The translations under genes and the position numbers were made by a program. The notes under the pieces were generated by a model. The model was not told the origin of the DNA. It searched no databases and saw only the letters and a list, made by a program, of their open reading frames with translations. Positions 34,113 through 42,976 of a stretch of 64,000 nt of DNA are shown in pieces. Source of the DNA: Fibrobacter sp. UBA4297 (GTDB lineage Bacteria; Fibrobacterota; Fibrobacteria; Fibrobacterales; Fibrobacteraceae); contig NZ_DGUZ01000018.1 in NCBI RefSeq assembly GCF_002394865.1, forward strand, positions 62,001 to 126,000, read 5' to 3'. Every line of letters starts with the position of its first letter. Positions within the stretch are counted from its first letter, which is position 1.

Positions 34113-35303
34113 TTACTTGGCACAAAAGCAATAGGCGAAATGGTCCGCTTCGGCAATTTTCGTCGGGAGTTCGGCGGAAAGGCATTTTTCGCGAACTTCG
34201 GCAGAAGCCTGTGCGCATTTACAGCAGCGATCGGCAAAGCGGCAACCCTTGGCAAAATCCTTTGGATGCGGCACAGACCCCGGAATGGACGCGAGCGTGC
34301 GCAAGTCGCTATGGCTTTCAGGAATCGCAGCCAAGAGTCCTTGCGTGTACGGGTGCATCGGATGGTTGATGACTTCGCGGACATGACCTTCTTCGACGAT
34401 GCGACCGGCGTACATCACAGCCACGCGATGGGCGTACTGCGAAACAATACCCATATTGTGCGTAATGAGGAGAACTGCAGTTCCCGTTTTCTCGGCCATT
34501 TCCTTGAGCACAGCAAGAACTTGAGCCTGAACAGTCACATCCAAAGCAGTTGTCGGTTCATCGGCGATAATCAATTTTGGCTTTGGCAAAAGCGCCATCA
34601 CGATGCAAACACGCTGGAGCATGCCGCCCGAAAGTTCATGCGGATAGGAATTCAAAACGCGGTCGGGGTCGGTGAAACCGGCCAAGCGGAGCTGTTCGCG
34701 GATAAGGTCTAAAGGAGATTCCCCCCGGAACAAGTCCGGGGCAGGCTCTTCAAGTAGGGAATGACATTCCTTTTGGGACGACGCATTTTGGGACTGAGCG
34801 TCCTTCGAGACTGCGCTGAACTTGAAAACTTCGAGGAGTTGCTTTTTGATGGTGACGACAGGATTCAGCGCTTGCATCGGTTCCTGGAAAATGCACGCAA
34901 TTTCGGAACCGCGGACGGATTGCAAATCCTTAAGCGGGAGCTTTACAAGGTCGCGGGCATTTTGAGATTGCGCATCATTCGCCCCCACATCGAACAAAAT
35001 CTCGCCGTTCACAATCTTTGCACTCGGCCACGGCAACAAGCGCAAAATGCTCATCGCAGTCACGCTCTTTCCGCAACCGGACTCGCCCACCAACGCAAAG
35101 AATTCGCCGGGGAAAATATCAAACGAGACGCGGTCCGTCACTTGCAATGGCGACTTGCCATCGCGCGAATTGCCGTTCTTGTCAAATCCAAACGCCACCG
35201 AAACATCTTTAACACGCAAAACGGGGACTTTACTGGATCCTTCGACTTCGCTCAGGATGACGCGTTCCTCTCGTCTCTCGTCTCTCGTCTCTCGTCTAAA
35301 CAT
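34113..35303 (-). CDS. oligopeptide ABC transporter ATP-binding protein (DppD-like)
   Basis: The product of about 396 residues has VLRVKDVSVAFGF, Walker A VGESGCGKSVTA, the signature ELSGGMLQRV, Walker B IIADEPTTALDV, H-loop LLITHNMG, and the C-terminal PMHPYTQGLLAAIP with a Cys-rich tail CRFADRCCKCAQ typical of peptide importers. It powers uptake with the permease before it. I start at the ATG at 35303 after GGGAGATAGGT. The first 22 residues and about 18 residues near 180-197 are encoded by repeats, and DAQSQNA occurs twice (about 110 and 168). The core motifs are intact, so it may still work. Confidence 0.9.
   Translation of the reverse strand: MFRRETRDERREERVILSEVEGSSKVPVLRVKDVSVAFGFDKNGNSRDGKSPLQVTDRVSFDIFPGEFFALVGESGCGKSVTAMSILRLLPWPSAKIVNGEILFDVGANDAQSQNARDLVKLPLKDLQSVRGSEIACIFQEPMQALNPVVTIKKQLLEVFKFSAVSKDAQSQNASSQKECHSLLEEPAPDLFRGESPLDLIREQLRLAGFTDPDRVLNSYPHELSGGMLQRVCIVMALLPKPKLIIADEPTTALDVTVQAQVLAVLKEMAEKTGTAVLLITHNMGIVSQYAHRVAVMYAGRIVEEGHVREVINHPMHPYTQGLLAAIPESHSDLRTLASIPGSVPHPKDFAKGCRFADRCCKCAQASAEVREKCLSAELPTKIAEADHFAYCFCAK
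34714..34766. repeat. palindromic element inside the ATPase gene
   Basis: It is bounded by GGAGATTCCC and GGGAATGACA with an inner perfect hairpin CCCCGGA-ACAAG-TCCGGGG. It is read through in frame by the ATPase gene and encodes the stretch HSLLEEPAPDLFRGESPLDL. The position is a loop between the Q-loop region and the signature, where length variation is tolerated in the family. Confidence 0.8.
35266..35300. repeat. CTCTCGT heptamer repeats in the 5' end of the ATPase gene
   Basis: Four TCTCGTC units in a row encode the arginine/glutamate-rich start RRETRDERREER of the ATPase. Similar GACGAGA runs occur between genes at 46580-46620. Next to them CTTCGACTTCGCTCAGGATG at 35238-35257 is another dispersed motif, encoding VILSEVEGS. 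Confidence 0.7.
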
Positions 35304-35457
35304 ACCTATCTCCCGATTTGGGATCGGTTGACGACTCCGCAATTGACTTAAAAACGCTATCAGAACATCTGAAGTCAATTGCTCCGCGCTCCCACGGCTC
35401 GTTAATACGAGCCGTTCCCGCTTGGCATGGACCACTCAGTCGTATTGCATTAAACAT
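35296..35457 (-). CDS. 53-codon frame in the second repeat unit, overlapping the ATPase start
   Basis: The frame runs from the ATG at 35457 to TAA at 35296, and the ATPase ATG lies eight bases inside its end. It has the same GGGAGATA(G/T) ribosome-binding site as the real genes. The peptide begins MFNAIRLSGPCQAG and ends STDPKSGDRYV. It is a product of the 154-bp tandem repeat. It may be translated to couple the ATPase to the permease, but no function is claimed. Confidence 0.35.
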   Translation of the reverse strand: MFNAIRLSGPCQAGTARINEPWERGAIDFRCSDSVFKSIAESSTDPKSGDRYV

Positions 35458-35633
35458 ATCTATCTCCCGACTTCGGGTCGGTTGACGACTCCGCAATTGA
35501 CTTAAAAACGCTATCAGAACATCTGAAGTCAATTGCTCCGCGCTCCCACGGCTCGTTAATACGAGCCGTTCCCGCTTGGCATGGACCACTCAGTCGTATT
35601 GCTTTAAACATACCTATCTCCCGACTTCGGGTC
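35301..35633. repeat. 154-bp tandem repeat, two full copies and a partial third
   Basis: Units start at 35301, 35455 and 35609 with near-perfect identity. Each contains the hairpin CGGCTCG-TTAATA-CGAGCCG, a larger inverted pair CAATTGACTT/AAGTCAATTG, and on the minus strand the ribosome-binding site and ATG (GGGAGATAGGTATG). The repeat lies exactly between permease and ATPase. It reproduces the permease's last eight codons and stop at each junction. Confidence 0.92.
35450..35611 (-). CDS. 53-codon frame in the first repeat unit, overlapping the permease stop
   Basis: The ATG at 35611 lies eight bases inside the permease stop, and the frame ends at 35450, again overlapping the next ATG by eight bases. 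The peptide starts MFKAIRLSGPCQAG and ends STDPKSGDRYV, like its neighbour. The unit length of 154 bases (one more than a multiple of three) keeps each overlap the same. It may be a by-product of duplication rather than a useful protein. Confidence 0.35.
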   Translation of the reverse strand: MFKAIRLSGPCQAGTARINEPWERGAIDFRCSDSVFKSIAESSTDPKSGDRYV

Positions 35634-36683
35634 CATAGCATCCCTCACGCCTTCGCCAACAAATGTCGTAAGGAGGAGCGTCACAAAGAGCGCCGCGACC
35701 GTGCTAACAGAAATCCACGGAGCGTAGAGGTTGTTGAGTCCCTGGCTCATGAGTTCACCCCAGCTCGGAGTCGGCGGCTGGAGTCCAAAGCCCAAGAAGT
35801 CCAGCGACGTGAGGCTCCCGATTCCACCGATAAGCGTGAACGGGAAAAGCGTCACCACAGGCGTCATTGCGTTCGGCAAGATTTCCTTGAAAAAGATATG
35901 GCGATGCCCAAGTCCAAGAACTTTCGCAGACATCACGTACGTCATACTGCGGAGCTTCAGAAATTCCGCACGCATGTAGTAGCTAAGCGAAAGCCAGTTA
36001 AACGCCGCCATGATGAGAATCAAAAGCCAGAAACTGCGACCGTAAATACTGCCAATGAGAATCACAACGTAAAGCATCGGGAGCGAAGACCAGATTTCAA
36101 TCATACGCTGCATGCCCGTATCCCAGAACTTCCCGAGATAGCCCTGGATGCCACCGATGACAATGCCAAGAAACGTCCCGAGCACTGTCAAAAGCAAGCT
36201 AAAGCTAATGCAAATGCGGAACCCGTGAATCAAGCGCGAAAGAACATCTCGCCCATTGCTATCGGTCCCGAGCCAGTGCTTTGCGCTCGGCGCAAATGGA
36301 GGGGTTCCCTCCTCGCTCAGATCCGCCTTCAGCGGATCGTGCGGCACTGGCGGCATGAGCGTCCACATCTCGGGGCAGCCTCCAGCACGTGGGAATCCGT
36401 CTTCTTCATCCTGCTTACATTCTTCGACATCCGCAAAAAGCTTTGCGTAATCCTGTTCCGTCTTGTATTCGCCGCCAAAGTCCGCTTCGCTGTAACGCGC
36501 AAACGCTGGAAAATAGCTCTTGCCGTTGTAGCGCAAATAGAACGGTTCGTCATTCACCGTCCACGGGCTCGTGAGCGAAAGCAAGTACGCCACCACCAAA
36601 ATTACAAGCGACCAAAAGGCGCGCTTGTTCTTGCGGAAGCGCTTCAGGCGATTCAAAGTTTCTGTCGAAAGTCTAAGTTTCAT
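35604..36683 (-). CDS. ABC transporter permease, YejE-like
   Basis: The product of 359 residues has the YejE plan. One membrane helix is followed by a long periplasmic insert (WTVNDEPFYLRYNGKSYFPAF and on). The second half has LGTDSNGRDVLSRLIHGFRICISFSLLLT and the ATPase-coupling EAA-type loop ILPNAMTPVVTLFPF. It ends in FVGEGVRDAMDPKSGDRYV; the last eight residues match the repeat described at 35301 and may replace the original end. YejE-type importers take up microcins and muropeptides in some bacteria. The partner permease and binding protein are not in the window. Confidence 0.9.
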   Translation of the reverse strand: MKLRLSTETLNRLKRFRKNKRAFWSLVILVVAYLLSLTSPWTVNDEPFYLRYNGKSYFPAFARYSEADFGGEYKTEQDYAKLFADVEECKQDEEDGFPRAGGCPEMWTLMPPVPHDPLKADLSEEGTPPFAPSAKHWLGTDSNGRDVLSRLIHGFRICISFSLLLTVLGTFLGIVIGGIQGYLGKFWDTGMQRMIEIWSSLPMLYVVILIGSIYGRSFWLLILIMAAFNWLSLSYYMRAEFLKLRSMTYVMSAKVLGLGHRHIFFKEILPNAMTPVVTLFPFTLIGGIGSLTSLDFLGFGLQPPTPSWGELMSQGLNNLYAPWISVSTVAALFVTLLLTTFVGEGVRDAMDPKSGDRYV

Positions 36684-36736
36684 AGATTAAACAAGGTTCG
36701 GCACATTTTTTGCGGCAGTTCCGACAGCGGCAAGCA

Positions 36737-37834
36737 TTAAATACTCGACTCGATAAATTCCTTGCGGAACGTTCCGTTACCGAGCAAAATATCAATCGGC
36801 AGCTTGTGGAACTCGTACTCATACGGAGGCTGTTTCCACACAAAATCCTTCGGGTATTCGTTGAAGATGTACTGCAACAACTTCACCGCCATTTCAAAAC
36901 TGCGGAACTTGTTACGGTCCGTCACGTGAATCTGCGCACCGCCACAAATCTGCCCTGCACCCTTGTGGAATGTCGGCTGGAAGTAGTTTTCGCGGAAATA
37001 CACGCCCGGGAGCTTGAGCCCATTCATATACTTGCAAAGCTTGACCGCATCGATGAACGGCGCGCCGAAAATTTCGAACGGACGCGTCGTGCCACGGCCT
37101 TCGCTCACGTTGGTCGCTTCGAACAAGCACATGCCCGGATACACGATGGCGGTATCGAGCGTTGGCATGTTCGGGCTCGGCAAAATCCACGGGAGTCCCG
37201 TTTCATCGAACCACATGCGCTTATCGTAGCCGTCCATGTGCATCACGAAAAGTTCGCACTTCGGGAATCGTTCGGCCTTGAACTGTTCGGCAAGTTCGCC
37301 AATCGTCTTGGCATGGCGCGTACGAATGCTATGAAGCCCAACAAAGCTCGTGTAATTGAGGTCGAGCACCGGGCCTTCTTCGTCTACGCAGTTGATCGGA
37401 TTCGGGCGATCCACCACGACCACCGGGATTCCCGCCTTCTCGCAAGCCTTCATGCAGAGGAAAAGCGTCCAGATGAACGTGTAGTAACGCGCACCCACAT
37501 CCTGCAAATCCACAAGCATAGCATCCACGTGCGAAAGCATTTCCGCAGTCGGTTCGCGATGTTCACCGTAAAGGCTGTAAACCGGAATATGCAATTCGGG
37601 GTCTTCGTAGCCTTCCCATTCAATCATGTTGTCTTGCGTATGTCCCTTGATGCCGTGCTGCGGGCCAAACAAAGCCGAAAGTTTAAAGAGCTTGCCGTCC
37701 AAATCCTTGAGCAAATCAAGCGTATAACTCAAATCGGCACAGACCGAAGCCGGATGGAGAACAGCCCCCAGGCGCTTACCACGAAGTGCTGCCGGGAAAC
37801 TTTTTTCAAAATGGGAAAGAGCTAACGTAACCAT
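36737..37834 (-). CDS. namZ: exo-beta-N-acetylmuramidase, NamZ/DUF1343 family
   Basis: The product of 365 residues matches DUF1343: LGAVLHPASVCADLSYTLD, SALFGPQHGIKGHTQDNM, PVYSLYGEHREPTAEML, VDLQDVGARYYTFIWT, VDRPNPIN, and EGRGTTRPFEIFGAPFID. Characterised members remove MurNAc from the non-reducing end of peptidoglycan fragments. No signal peptide is seen, so it may act in the cytoplasm on imported fragments. It precedes the YejE-like permease by 53 bases in the same direction, which supports a muropeptide-recycling unit. Confidence 0.9.
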   Translation of the reverse strand: MVTLALSHFEKSFPAALRGKRLGAVLHPASVCADLSYTLDLLKDLDGKLFKLSALFGPQHGIKGHTQDNMIEWEGYEDPELHIPVYSLYGEHREPTAEMLSHVDAMLVDLQDVGARYYTFIWTLFLCMKACEKAGIPVVVVDRPNPINCVDEEGPVLDLNYTSFVGLHSIRTRHAKTIGELAEQFKAERFPKCELFVMHMDGYDKRMWFDETGLPWILPSPNMPTLDTAIVYPGMCLFEATNVSEGRGTTRPFEIFGAPFIDAVKLCKYMNGLKLPGVYFRENYFQPTFHKGAGQICGGAQIHVTDRNKFRSFEMAVKLLQYIFNEYPKDFVWKQPPYEYEFHKLPIDILLGNGTFRKEFIESSI

Positions 37835-37875
37835 GGTTTTAAAGGTAGCAAAAACATTAAAAACAATTAGTCTAG

Positions 37876-39327
37876 TTACCTGAATTCAGGAGCAATCGTC
37901 AATACAAGGCTTATGCCATGCCAACTGTGGAACGCAAACTGCAGACGGAACAAGAACATGTCAGGCTTGCGAACGCGAACGCCAAACCCCCACGAGTTAT
38001 ACAGGCGATCCTTAGACCAGTCATTTACTTTGTCGCTAATCATTGCGTATTCATTAAATACGACACCATCAACAAGACGGTCCACCGGCCATCGGTATTC
38101 CGCCGAAAAGCCTAGCAAAAAAGGAGCACACCAGGCATCCGTATAGCCACGCAGCGGAAATCGCCCATTCAACGCCGGGAATGCAGAATGCGGAGCACCA
38201 CCTTTTTCCATTTCCCACACGCCCTGGAATCGCAACTGAAACGCCAGCACGCGATGTTCAAAGAGCGTTTCTACCAAATTTTCCGGGCGCCACACTCGCA
38301 ACACTTCGTTCAGAGAAAAGTCCGTATAGAACTTTCTTGTCTGGCGGCCCTGTTTTGCATTCAGCACATACTGTTCAGCACGACCGATAAAGAAATAAAT
38401 CTGGTAAAAAGCGTCAACGCTCACGTAGTCATGGTTCTTTCCGCCATCCTTCAAATCACCGTCACGATTCAAGCCCGCCAAGACCAAGTCGCTATGTTTA
38501 ATTCCGCCATACTCTCCAGTCAACGCATACGAAGCCCTCAGGCTAAAACGCTGCCCTCTCGAAGGCGCGTACGGAAAATCCAAATTGTCAAACACCAAGT
38601 TCACATAAAACGGAATTTCAAAATGGTTCTGATAAAGTCCTCGATTTTCAATCGGATATTTCGGGTCATCCAGCACGGAATCCTTCGTGTCCGTGAAATC
38701 AGCCTTATGATAAACTAATTCAGCGCCGACACTAAAGTTCAAGTTTCTCGATTCTGTAATCGGAAATCCCAGCTGAGCCCCCAAATTAAGCGTTGTATCA
38801 GCCTGATTGAATGATTCCTTGGTTCCAGGCAAAATAAATCCGTTATTGCGGTCCATGTAAAGGTTCGCATTTACCGCACCATACAGTTTTTTACCAAAAA
38901 GCGATTGCTTTGAATAACGCAACTTCACATCAATATCGCTATTGGCGTAATAATGGCCTTCGAACACCACATAGTCGCTCTGCATAAACAGATTCCTATG
39001 GCGGTAGCACAAGCCAATCATCGTAGAACTCCCCGGCTTGAGGTTAAACACCGGATAAATGAGAATATTTCTTTTTTCGCCAAACGTGATAAGGTCCACC
39101 GCCTTATCGGCAACGCCATTATCAATCGCATAGTGCAAGGGCGCGGCCACCGGGTAAACGAGCATCCCGAAAACAGGCTGAATTACATGGATAAAAGGCC
39201 AAGAAATGATTTCGGCAAACGACATAGAACCCGAAGAAGTATCCTGCACGACTTCGCCAGACTTCTTCGCATGTGCAGGCAAACTCAACACGCCTACAAG
39301 CACCAGTAATGTCATCAAACGCATCAT
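37876..39327 (-). CDS. outer-membrane protein, surface antigen/BamA-barrel type
   Basis: The product of about 483 residues has a signal peptide ending near PAHA and an N-terminal linker with MSFAEIISWPFIHVIQPVFGML. The barrel resembles the bacterial surface antigen domain of the Omp85 group (LPGTKESFNQADTTLNLGAQLGF, YAPSRGQRFSLRASYALTG, LRFQGVWEMEKGG, FPLRGYTDAWCAPFLLGFSAEYRWP). No POTRA repeats are evident. The ATG at 39327 follows AGGG; the GTG at 39333 is a longer alternative. It is divergent from the RND exporter, and what it transports or anchors is unknown. Confidence 0.75.
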   Translation of the reverse strand: MMRLMTLLVLVGVLSLPAHAKKSGEVVQDTSSGSMSFAEIISWPFIHVIQPVFGMLVYPVAAPLHYAIDNGVADKAVDLITFGEKRNILIYPVFNLKPGSSTMIGLCYRHRNLFMQSDYVVFEGHYYANSDIDVKLRYSKQSLFGKKLYGAVNANLYMDRNNGFILPGTKESFNQADTTLNLGAQLGFPITESRNLNFSVGAELVYHKADFTDTKDSVLDDPKYPIENRGLYQNHFEIPFYVNLVFDNLDFPYAPSRGQRFSLRASYALTGEYGGIKHSDLVLAGLNRDGDLKDGGKNHDYVSVDAFYQIYFFIGRAEQYVLNAKQGRQTRKFYTDFSLNEVLRVWRPENLVETLFEHRVLAFQLRFQGVWEMEKGGAPHSAFPALNGRFPLRGYTDAWCAPFLLGFSAEYRWPVDRLVDGVVFNEYAMISDKVNDWSKDRLYNSWGFGVRVRKPDMFLFRLQFAFHSWHGISLVLTIAPEFR

Positions 39328-39356
39328 TTCCACCCTAATATATAGTTATATTGAGT

Positions 39357-41777
39357 ATGATGTTTTCTCTTTTTTCAAAAATTATCAAAAAATTAGCAAC
39401 TTACCCTAAGATTATCCTTACGGTTTTTCTGGCGGTAGGAATTTTAAGTATTTACCCCATCATGCACTTGCGCTGGGATTTGCAGCTGCAAGACACGATT
39501 ACGAGTGCGCGTGAACCGAGCAATGTCCAAAAAATCGAAGACGAATTTGGCGGACTCGGGAGTCTCATCGTCATTTTGCAATCGAAAGATTCTAGCGCGA
39601 ACTACCGTATCGCAAAAGACCTCGCACAAAAGATGCAGCAGAGTCCGGCAGTCCATTTTGCCGACTTTGAGACCGACATTGAATTTTACAAGAAGAATAA
39701 GTTCCTGTACGCAAGCGAAAGCGACATTGACATCATGGTGCATCGCATCGAGCAGCTCAAGCACGACTACATCATGAAAAACAATCCGCTGTTCATCGAC
39801 CTCAAGAGTGCGATTGATTCCATCACGCAAACGACTTCGGAACAGCGCGAACAGCTTTTGAGCGACCTCGAAAAGAAGTACTTTGACAAGCTCGCGGTGA
39901 GCCATTCCAACAAAACCGGGACCATCCGCATTGTCGAGATTTACCCGACACATTCCATTTCGGATTTGCAAGCAAACCGCAACTTGTTCTACGAAGTTAC
40001 CGAGCAATTGAAAAAAGAAAAAATGCCTAGCGATTTCCAGGTGCATTACGCGGGCAAGGTCTACGAATCCATCCAGACCGGCAAGCGGCTTTTGCCCGAA
40101 GCAAAGATGGTGGGCTGCGTTACGGCAGGGCTGATTATTCTGCTTTTGATCCTCAACTTCTTTAGGCAGCCGCAATTGATTTTTATTTCGGCACTGCCGA
40201 TTGCAACACCGATTTTCACCACAATGGCCTGTTCGTACATGTTCTACGGACGAATCAACCTGTTTACACTTTTGCTTGCAATTGTGCTCCCAGGGCAAGC
40301 GCTGCAGATTATCAACCACGTCTTGAACAGATACTTTTTAGAACGCGAACAGAACTTGAGTCCGCAACTTTGCATTGAAAGTGCACTCCTCGGCATCGGT
40401 CCTTCAACCGCCGCATCAAGTTTCACATTTGCAACCCTATTTGCAAGCCTCATCTTCATTCCGCTACCTGGGCTACAGGAACTCGGCGTGCTAGGGTCGA
40501 CGGGTTGCGTTTTGAACTGGGCGATGACGCTCCTTTTTTCGACGGCACTTTTGCAAGTCACACAACGCAAAAAACCGTTCTCGATTAGGCATGCCCAAAT
40601 CCACCATGAATGCAAAATTTCGATGCTTTCAAACCGGCTGAACTGGGTCATTTTTTCCATCATCATTGTTGCAAGCCTTATAGGGCTCTACATCGGCGGA
40701 ACAAGACTACACATCCGCAACGATTTTTCAACAACAGAAATCAACTACAAGGATGCAACAATTGATTCCCTGATTGCCGAAACCGGATTCATGAACAAGA
40801 CGCCCATCATCGTCATGTTGCCGGACAAGGCCGAAAGCGAAACACTGCTGGAAGAATTCAACAAACTCAAGGAAAACGGAAATCTTTCTACCGTCAATTC
40901 CATTTTTACATTGGCACAGTTCTCCCCGAACTTGCAACAGAAAAAAATGGACAAATTGCGCCAGTTGCATAGCTTGGTCACAAAAGAATTCCGCGAAGCG
41001 CTTTCCAAGAGCGAACTGGAAAACTTTGAAAAGGTTGAACAAGCTCTTGAATTTGACGAGAACGATGAATTTGAGCCTCCTGAGTACATTGCAAAGAAAT
41101 TCCGCGACAAGCAGGGCAAACAAGGCCGCTTTGCATTTATTTTCACGAACATTCCAGAACACTTCGGCAGCGAATGCACAAAGCTATTCAGTGAACTCCA
41201 CCAGATTGAAGGGATTGATAACGGAAAATATTTGGTGGCGGGCACGCCTATCACGCGAGCAATCTTCCTTGACAGGATCATGAACCACATCAGCAGACCC
41301 ATACAGGCCGGCAGCATTCTCGTATTCCTGTTCATGCTCGTTTATTACAACCGCTTTAGCCGCGCCTTGTTCACAGCACTGCCATCAGTCTTTGCCACAA
41401 GCTGGTTCCTTGCGGCGCTCAACTTTTTTGACGTGAAGATTTCAGCCTACAGTGCACTCACCTTCCCAATTCTCATTGGAGCAAGCATCGATGGTTCTCT
41501 CCAGTTCTTCACGGCTTATTACGAGAAGCAAAAAGGAACCGCGCTCACGATTCTTAGGGACAAGTTCTTTACGATTTTCCTCTCGCAGATGGCAGCCTTC
41601 ATCGGAACATACGGCATGCTCATTTCATCGCATCCGGGACTCCGCAGTATGGGTTACGTTTCGATGATTGGTCTTATCTGCATATTCATCGCACAATTCA
41701 CCATCTTCCCCCTCATCGCAGGATCGCTCGACCAATACCGTCTGAGACAGAAAAGGAAAAAGGAAGCTAAAAAATGA
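39357..41777 (+). CDS. RND-superfamily exporter (MMPL/HpnN-like)
   Basis: The product of 806 residues has two halves. Each has one leading membrane helix, a large periplasmic loop and a bundle of five helices (first half about 13-35 and 250-400, second half about 425-445 and 650-795). This is the two-halved plan of MMPL and hopanoid-transporter-like proteins driven by the proton gradient. It overlaps the aminotransferase start by four bases (ATGA). The start could be the ATG at 39357 or 39360. Its cargo, probably a lipid, is unknown. Confidence 0.88.
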   Translation: MMFSLFSKIIKKLATYPKIILTVFLAVGILSIYPIMHLRWDLQLQDTITSAREPSNVQKIEDEFGGLGSLIVILQSKDSSANYRIAKDLAQKMQQSPAVHFADFETDIEFYKKNKFLYASESDIDIMVHRIEQLKHDYIMKNNPLFIDLKSAIDSITQTTSEQREQLLSDLEKKYFDKLAVSHSNKTGTIRIVEIYPTHSISDLQANRNLFYEVTEQLKKEKMPSDFQVHYAGKVYESIQTGKRLLPEAKMVGCVTAGLIILLLILNFFRQPQLIFISALPIATPIFTTMACSYMFYGRINLFTLLLAIVLPGQALQIINHVLNRYFLEREQNLSPQLCIESALLGIGPSTAASSFTFATLFASLIFIPLPGLQELGVLGSTGCVLNWAMTLLFSTALLQVTQRKKPFSIRHAQIHHECKISMLSNRLNWVIFSIIIVASLIGLYIGGTRLHIRNDFSTTEINYKDATIDSLIAETGFMNKTPIIVMLPDKAESETLLEEFNKLKENGNLSTVNSIFTLAQFSPNLQQKKMDKLRQLHSLVTKEFREALSKSELENFEKVEQALEFDENDEFEPPEYIAKKFRDKQGKQGRFAFIFTNIPEHFGSECTKLFSELHQIEGIDNGKYLVAGTPITRAIFLDRIMNHISRPIQAGSILVFLFMLVYYNRFSRALFTALPSVFATSWFLAALNFFDVKISAYSALTFPILIGASIDGSLQFFTAYYEKQKGTALTILRDKFFTIFLSQMAAFIGTYGMLISSHPGLRSMGYVSMIGLICIFIAQFTIFPLIAGSLDQYRLRQKRKKEAKK

Positions 41778-42964
41778 AAACGCTTTCTGATAGAACGCAA
41801 AATATCGCAGCATCGCTCACCGTCGCCATCGACACGATGGCAAAACAGATGATCGCAGACGGCAAGGACGTCGTGAGTCTCGGCGCAGGCGAACCCGACT
41901 TTGGAACGCCCACTCCCATTCAAGATGCGGCAATTGATGCTATCCGCGCAGGCAAGACGCGCTATACCGCACCCGTCGGGATTTTGGACGTGCGTAAGGC
42001 TGTAGCGAAGAAATTGGAAGAAGAAAACGGACTCCATTACGACGCATCGCAAATCATCATGACTAGCGGTGCAAAGCACGCTGTGTTCAACGCACTCGCC
42101 GCCTTGATTAACCCTGGCGACGAAGTGATTATCCCTGCCCCTTACTGGGTCACGTATCCGGAACTCGTGAAGTGGCTTGGCGGTACGCCTGTGTTTGTTG
42201 AAGCGGGCATTGAAAAGAATTTTAAGATTGACGCCGAAGATTTACGCAAGGCATGCACGCCGCGCACGAAGGCAATTCTCTTGAACAACCCGTGCAACCC
42301 GACTGGCGCCGTTTACAGCAAGAGCGAACTTGAAGCGTTGGCAAAAGAAATTGTCGCACAGGACATCTACTGTATCTCGGACGAAGTTTACGAATACTTT
42401 GTCTACGATACAGAATTTACAAGTGCAGCCGTTTTCCCCGGCATGGCAGAACGCACGATTGTGATTAACGGTTTTTCGAAATCGCATTGCATGACCGGCT
42501 GGAGAATCGGTTACGATGCCGCCCCCGCTCCGATTGCAAAAATTATCGGCAAGATCCAGGGACAAGCCACGCACCACCCGAGCAATGTGGCGCAGTACGC
42601 CGCTCTCGGTGCTCTCAATATGGACAAAAGCAATGTCCATGCAATGCAGGCCGCCTTCCGCAAGCGCAGAGCTTACATGCTCGAACGCACTTCGTTCTTA
42701 AAGACCAAGCCACGTGCACCCGAAGGTGCATTCTACCTGTTTGCACCGGTGAGCGATTACTACGGCAAAAAGACTCCGGACGGCAAGGTGATTGCAGGCT
42801 CGATTGATTTTTGCAGCGCACTTTTGGAAACCAAGGGACTTGCGATTGTGCCGGGCGCCGCCTTTGGCGACGACACATGCGTTCGATTCTCGTACGCCGC
42901 AAGCGACGAAAATCTCGCGAAGGCTTGCGACCGTTTTGAAGCGTTCGTGAAAGAATTACAATAA
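41774..42964 (+). CDS. class I aminotransferase (aspartate aminotransferase-like)
   Basis: The PLP enzyme of 396 residues has LSDRTQNIAASLTVAI, the phosphate-binding turn GAGEPDFGTPTPI, MTSGAKHAVFNALAAL, LNNPCNPTGAVYS, DEVYEYFVYD, and the PLP-lysine block NGFSKSHCMTGWRIGY. The C-terminal part has VPGAAFGDDTCVRFSYAAS with the substrate-binding Arg. Such type-Ib enzymes move amino groups between aspartate, glutamate and oxo acids. The gene overlaps the exporter by four bases and the FHA-ABC gene follows 12 bases later, but a functional link is not obvious. Confidence 0.93.
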   Translation: MKTLSDRTQNIAASLTVAIDTMAKQMIADGKDVVSLGAGEPDFGTPTPIQDAAIDAIRAGKTRYTAPVGILDVRKAVAKKLEEENGLHYDASQIIMTSGAKHAVFNALAALINPGDEVIIPAPYWVTYPELVKWLGGTPVFVEAGIEKNFKIDAEDLRKACTPRTKAILLNNPCNPTGAVYSKSELEALAKEIVAQDIYCISDEVYEYFVYDTEFTSAAVFPGMAERTIVINGFSKSHCMTGWRIGYDAAPAPIAKIIGKIQGQATHHPSNVAQYAALGALNMDKSNVHAMQAAFRKRRAYMLERTSFLKTKPRAPEGAFYLFAPVSDYYGKKTPDGKVIAGSIDFCSALLETKGLAIVPGAAFGDDTCVRFSYAASDENLAKACDRFEAFVKELQ

Positions 42965-42976
42965 CGGACAAACGCG

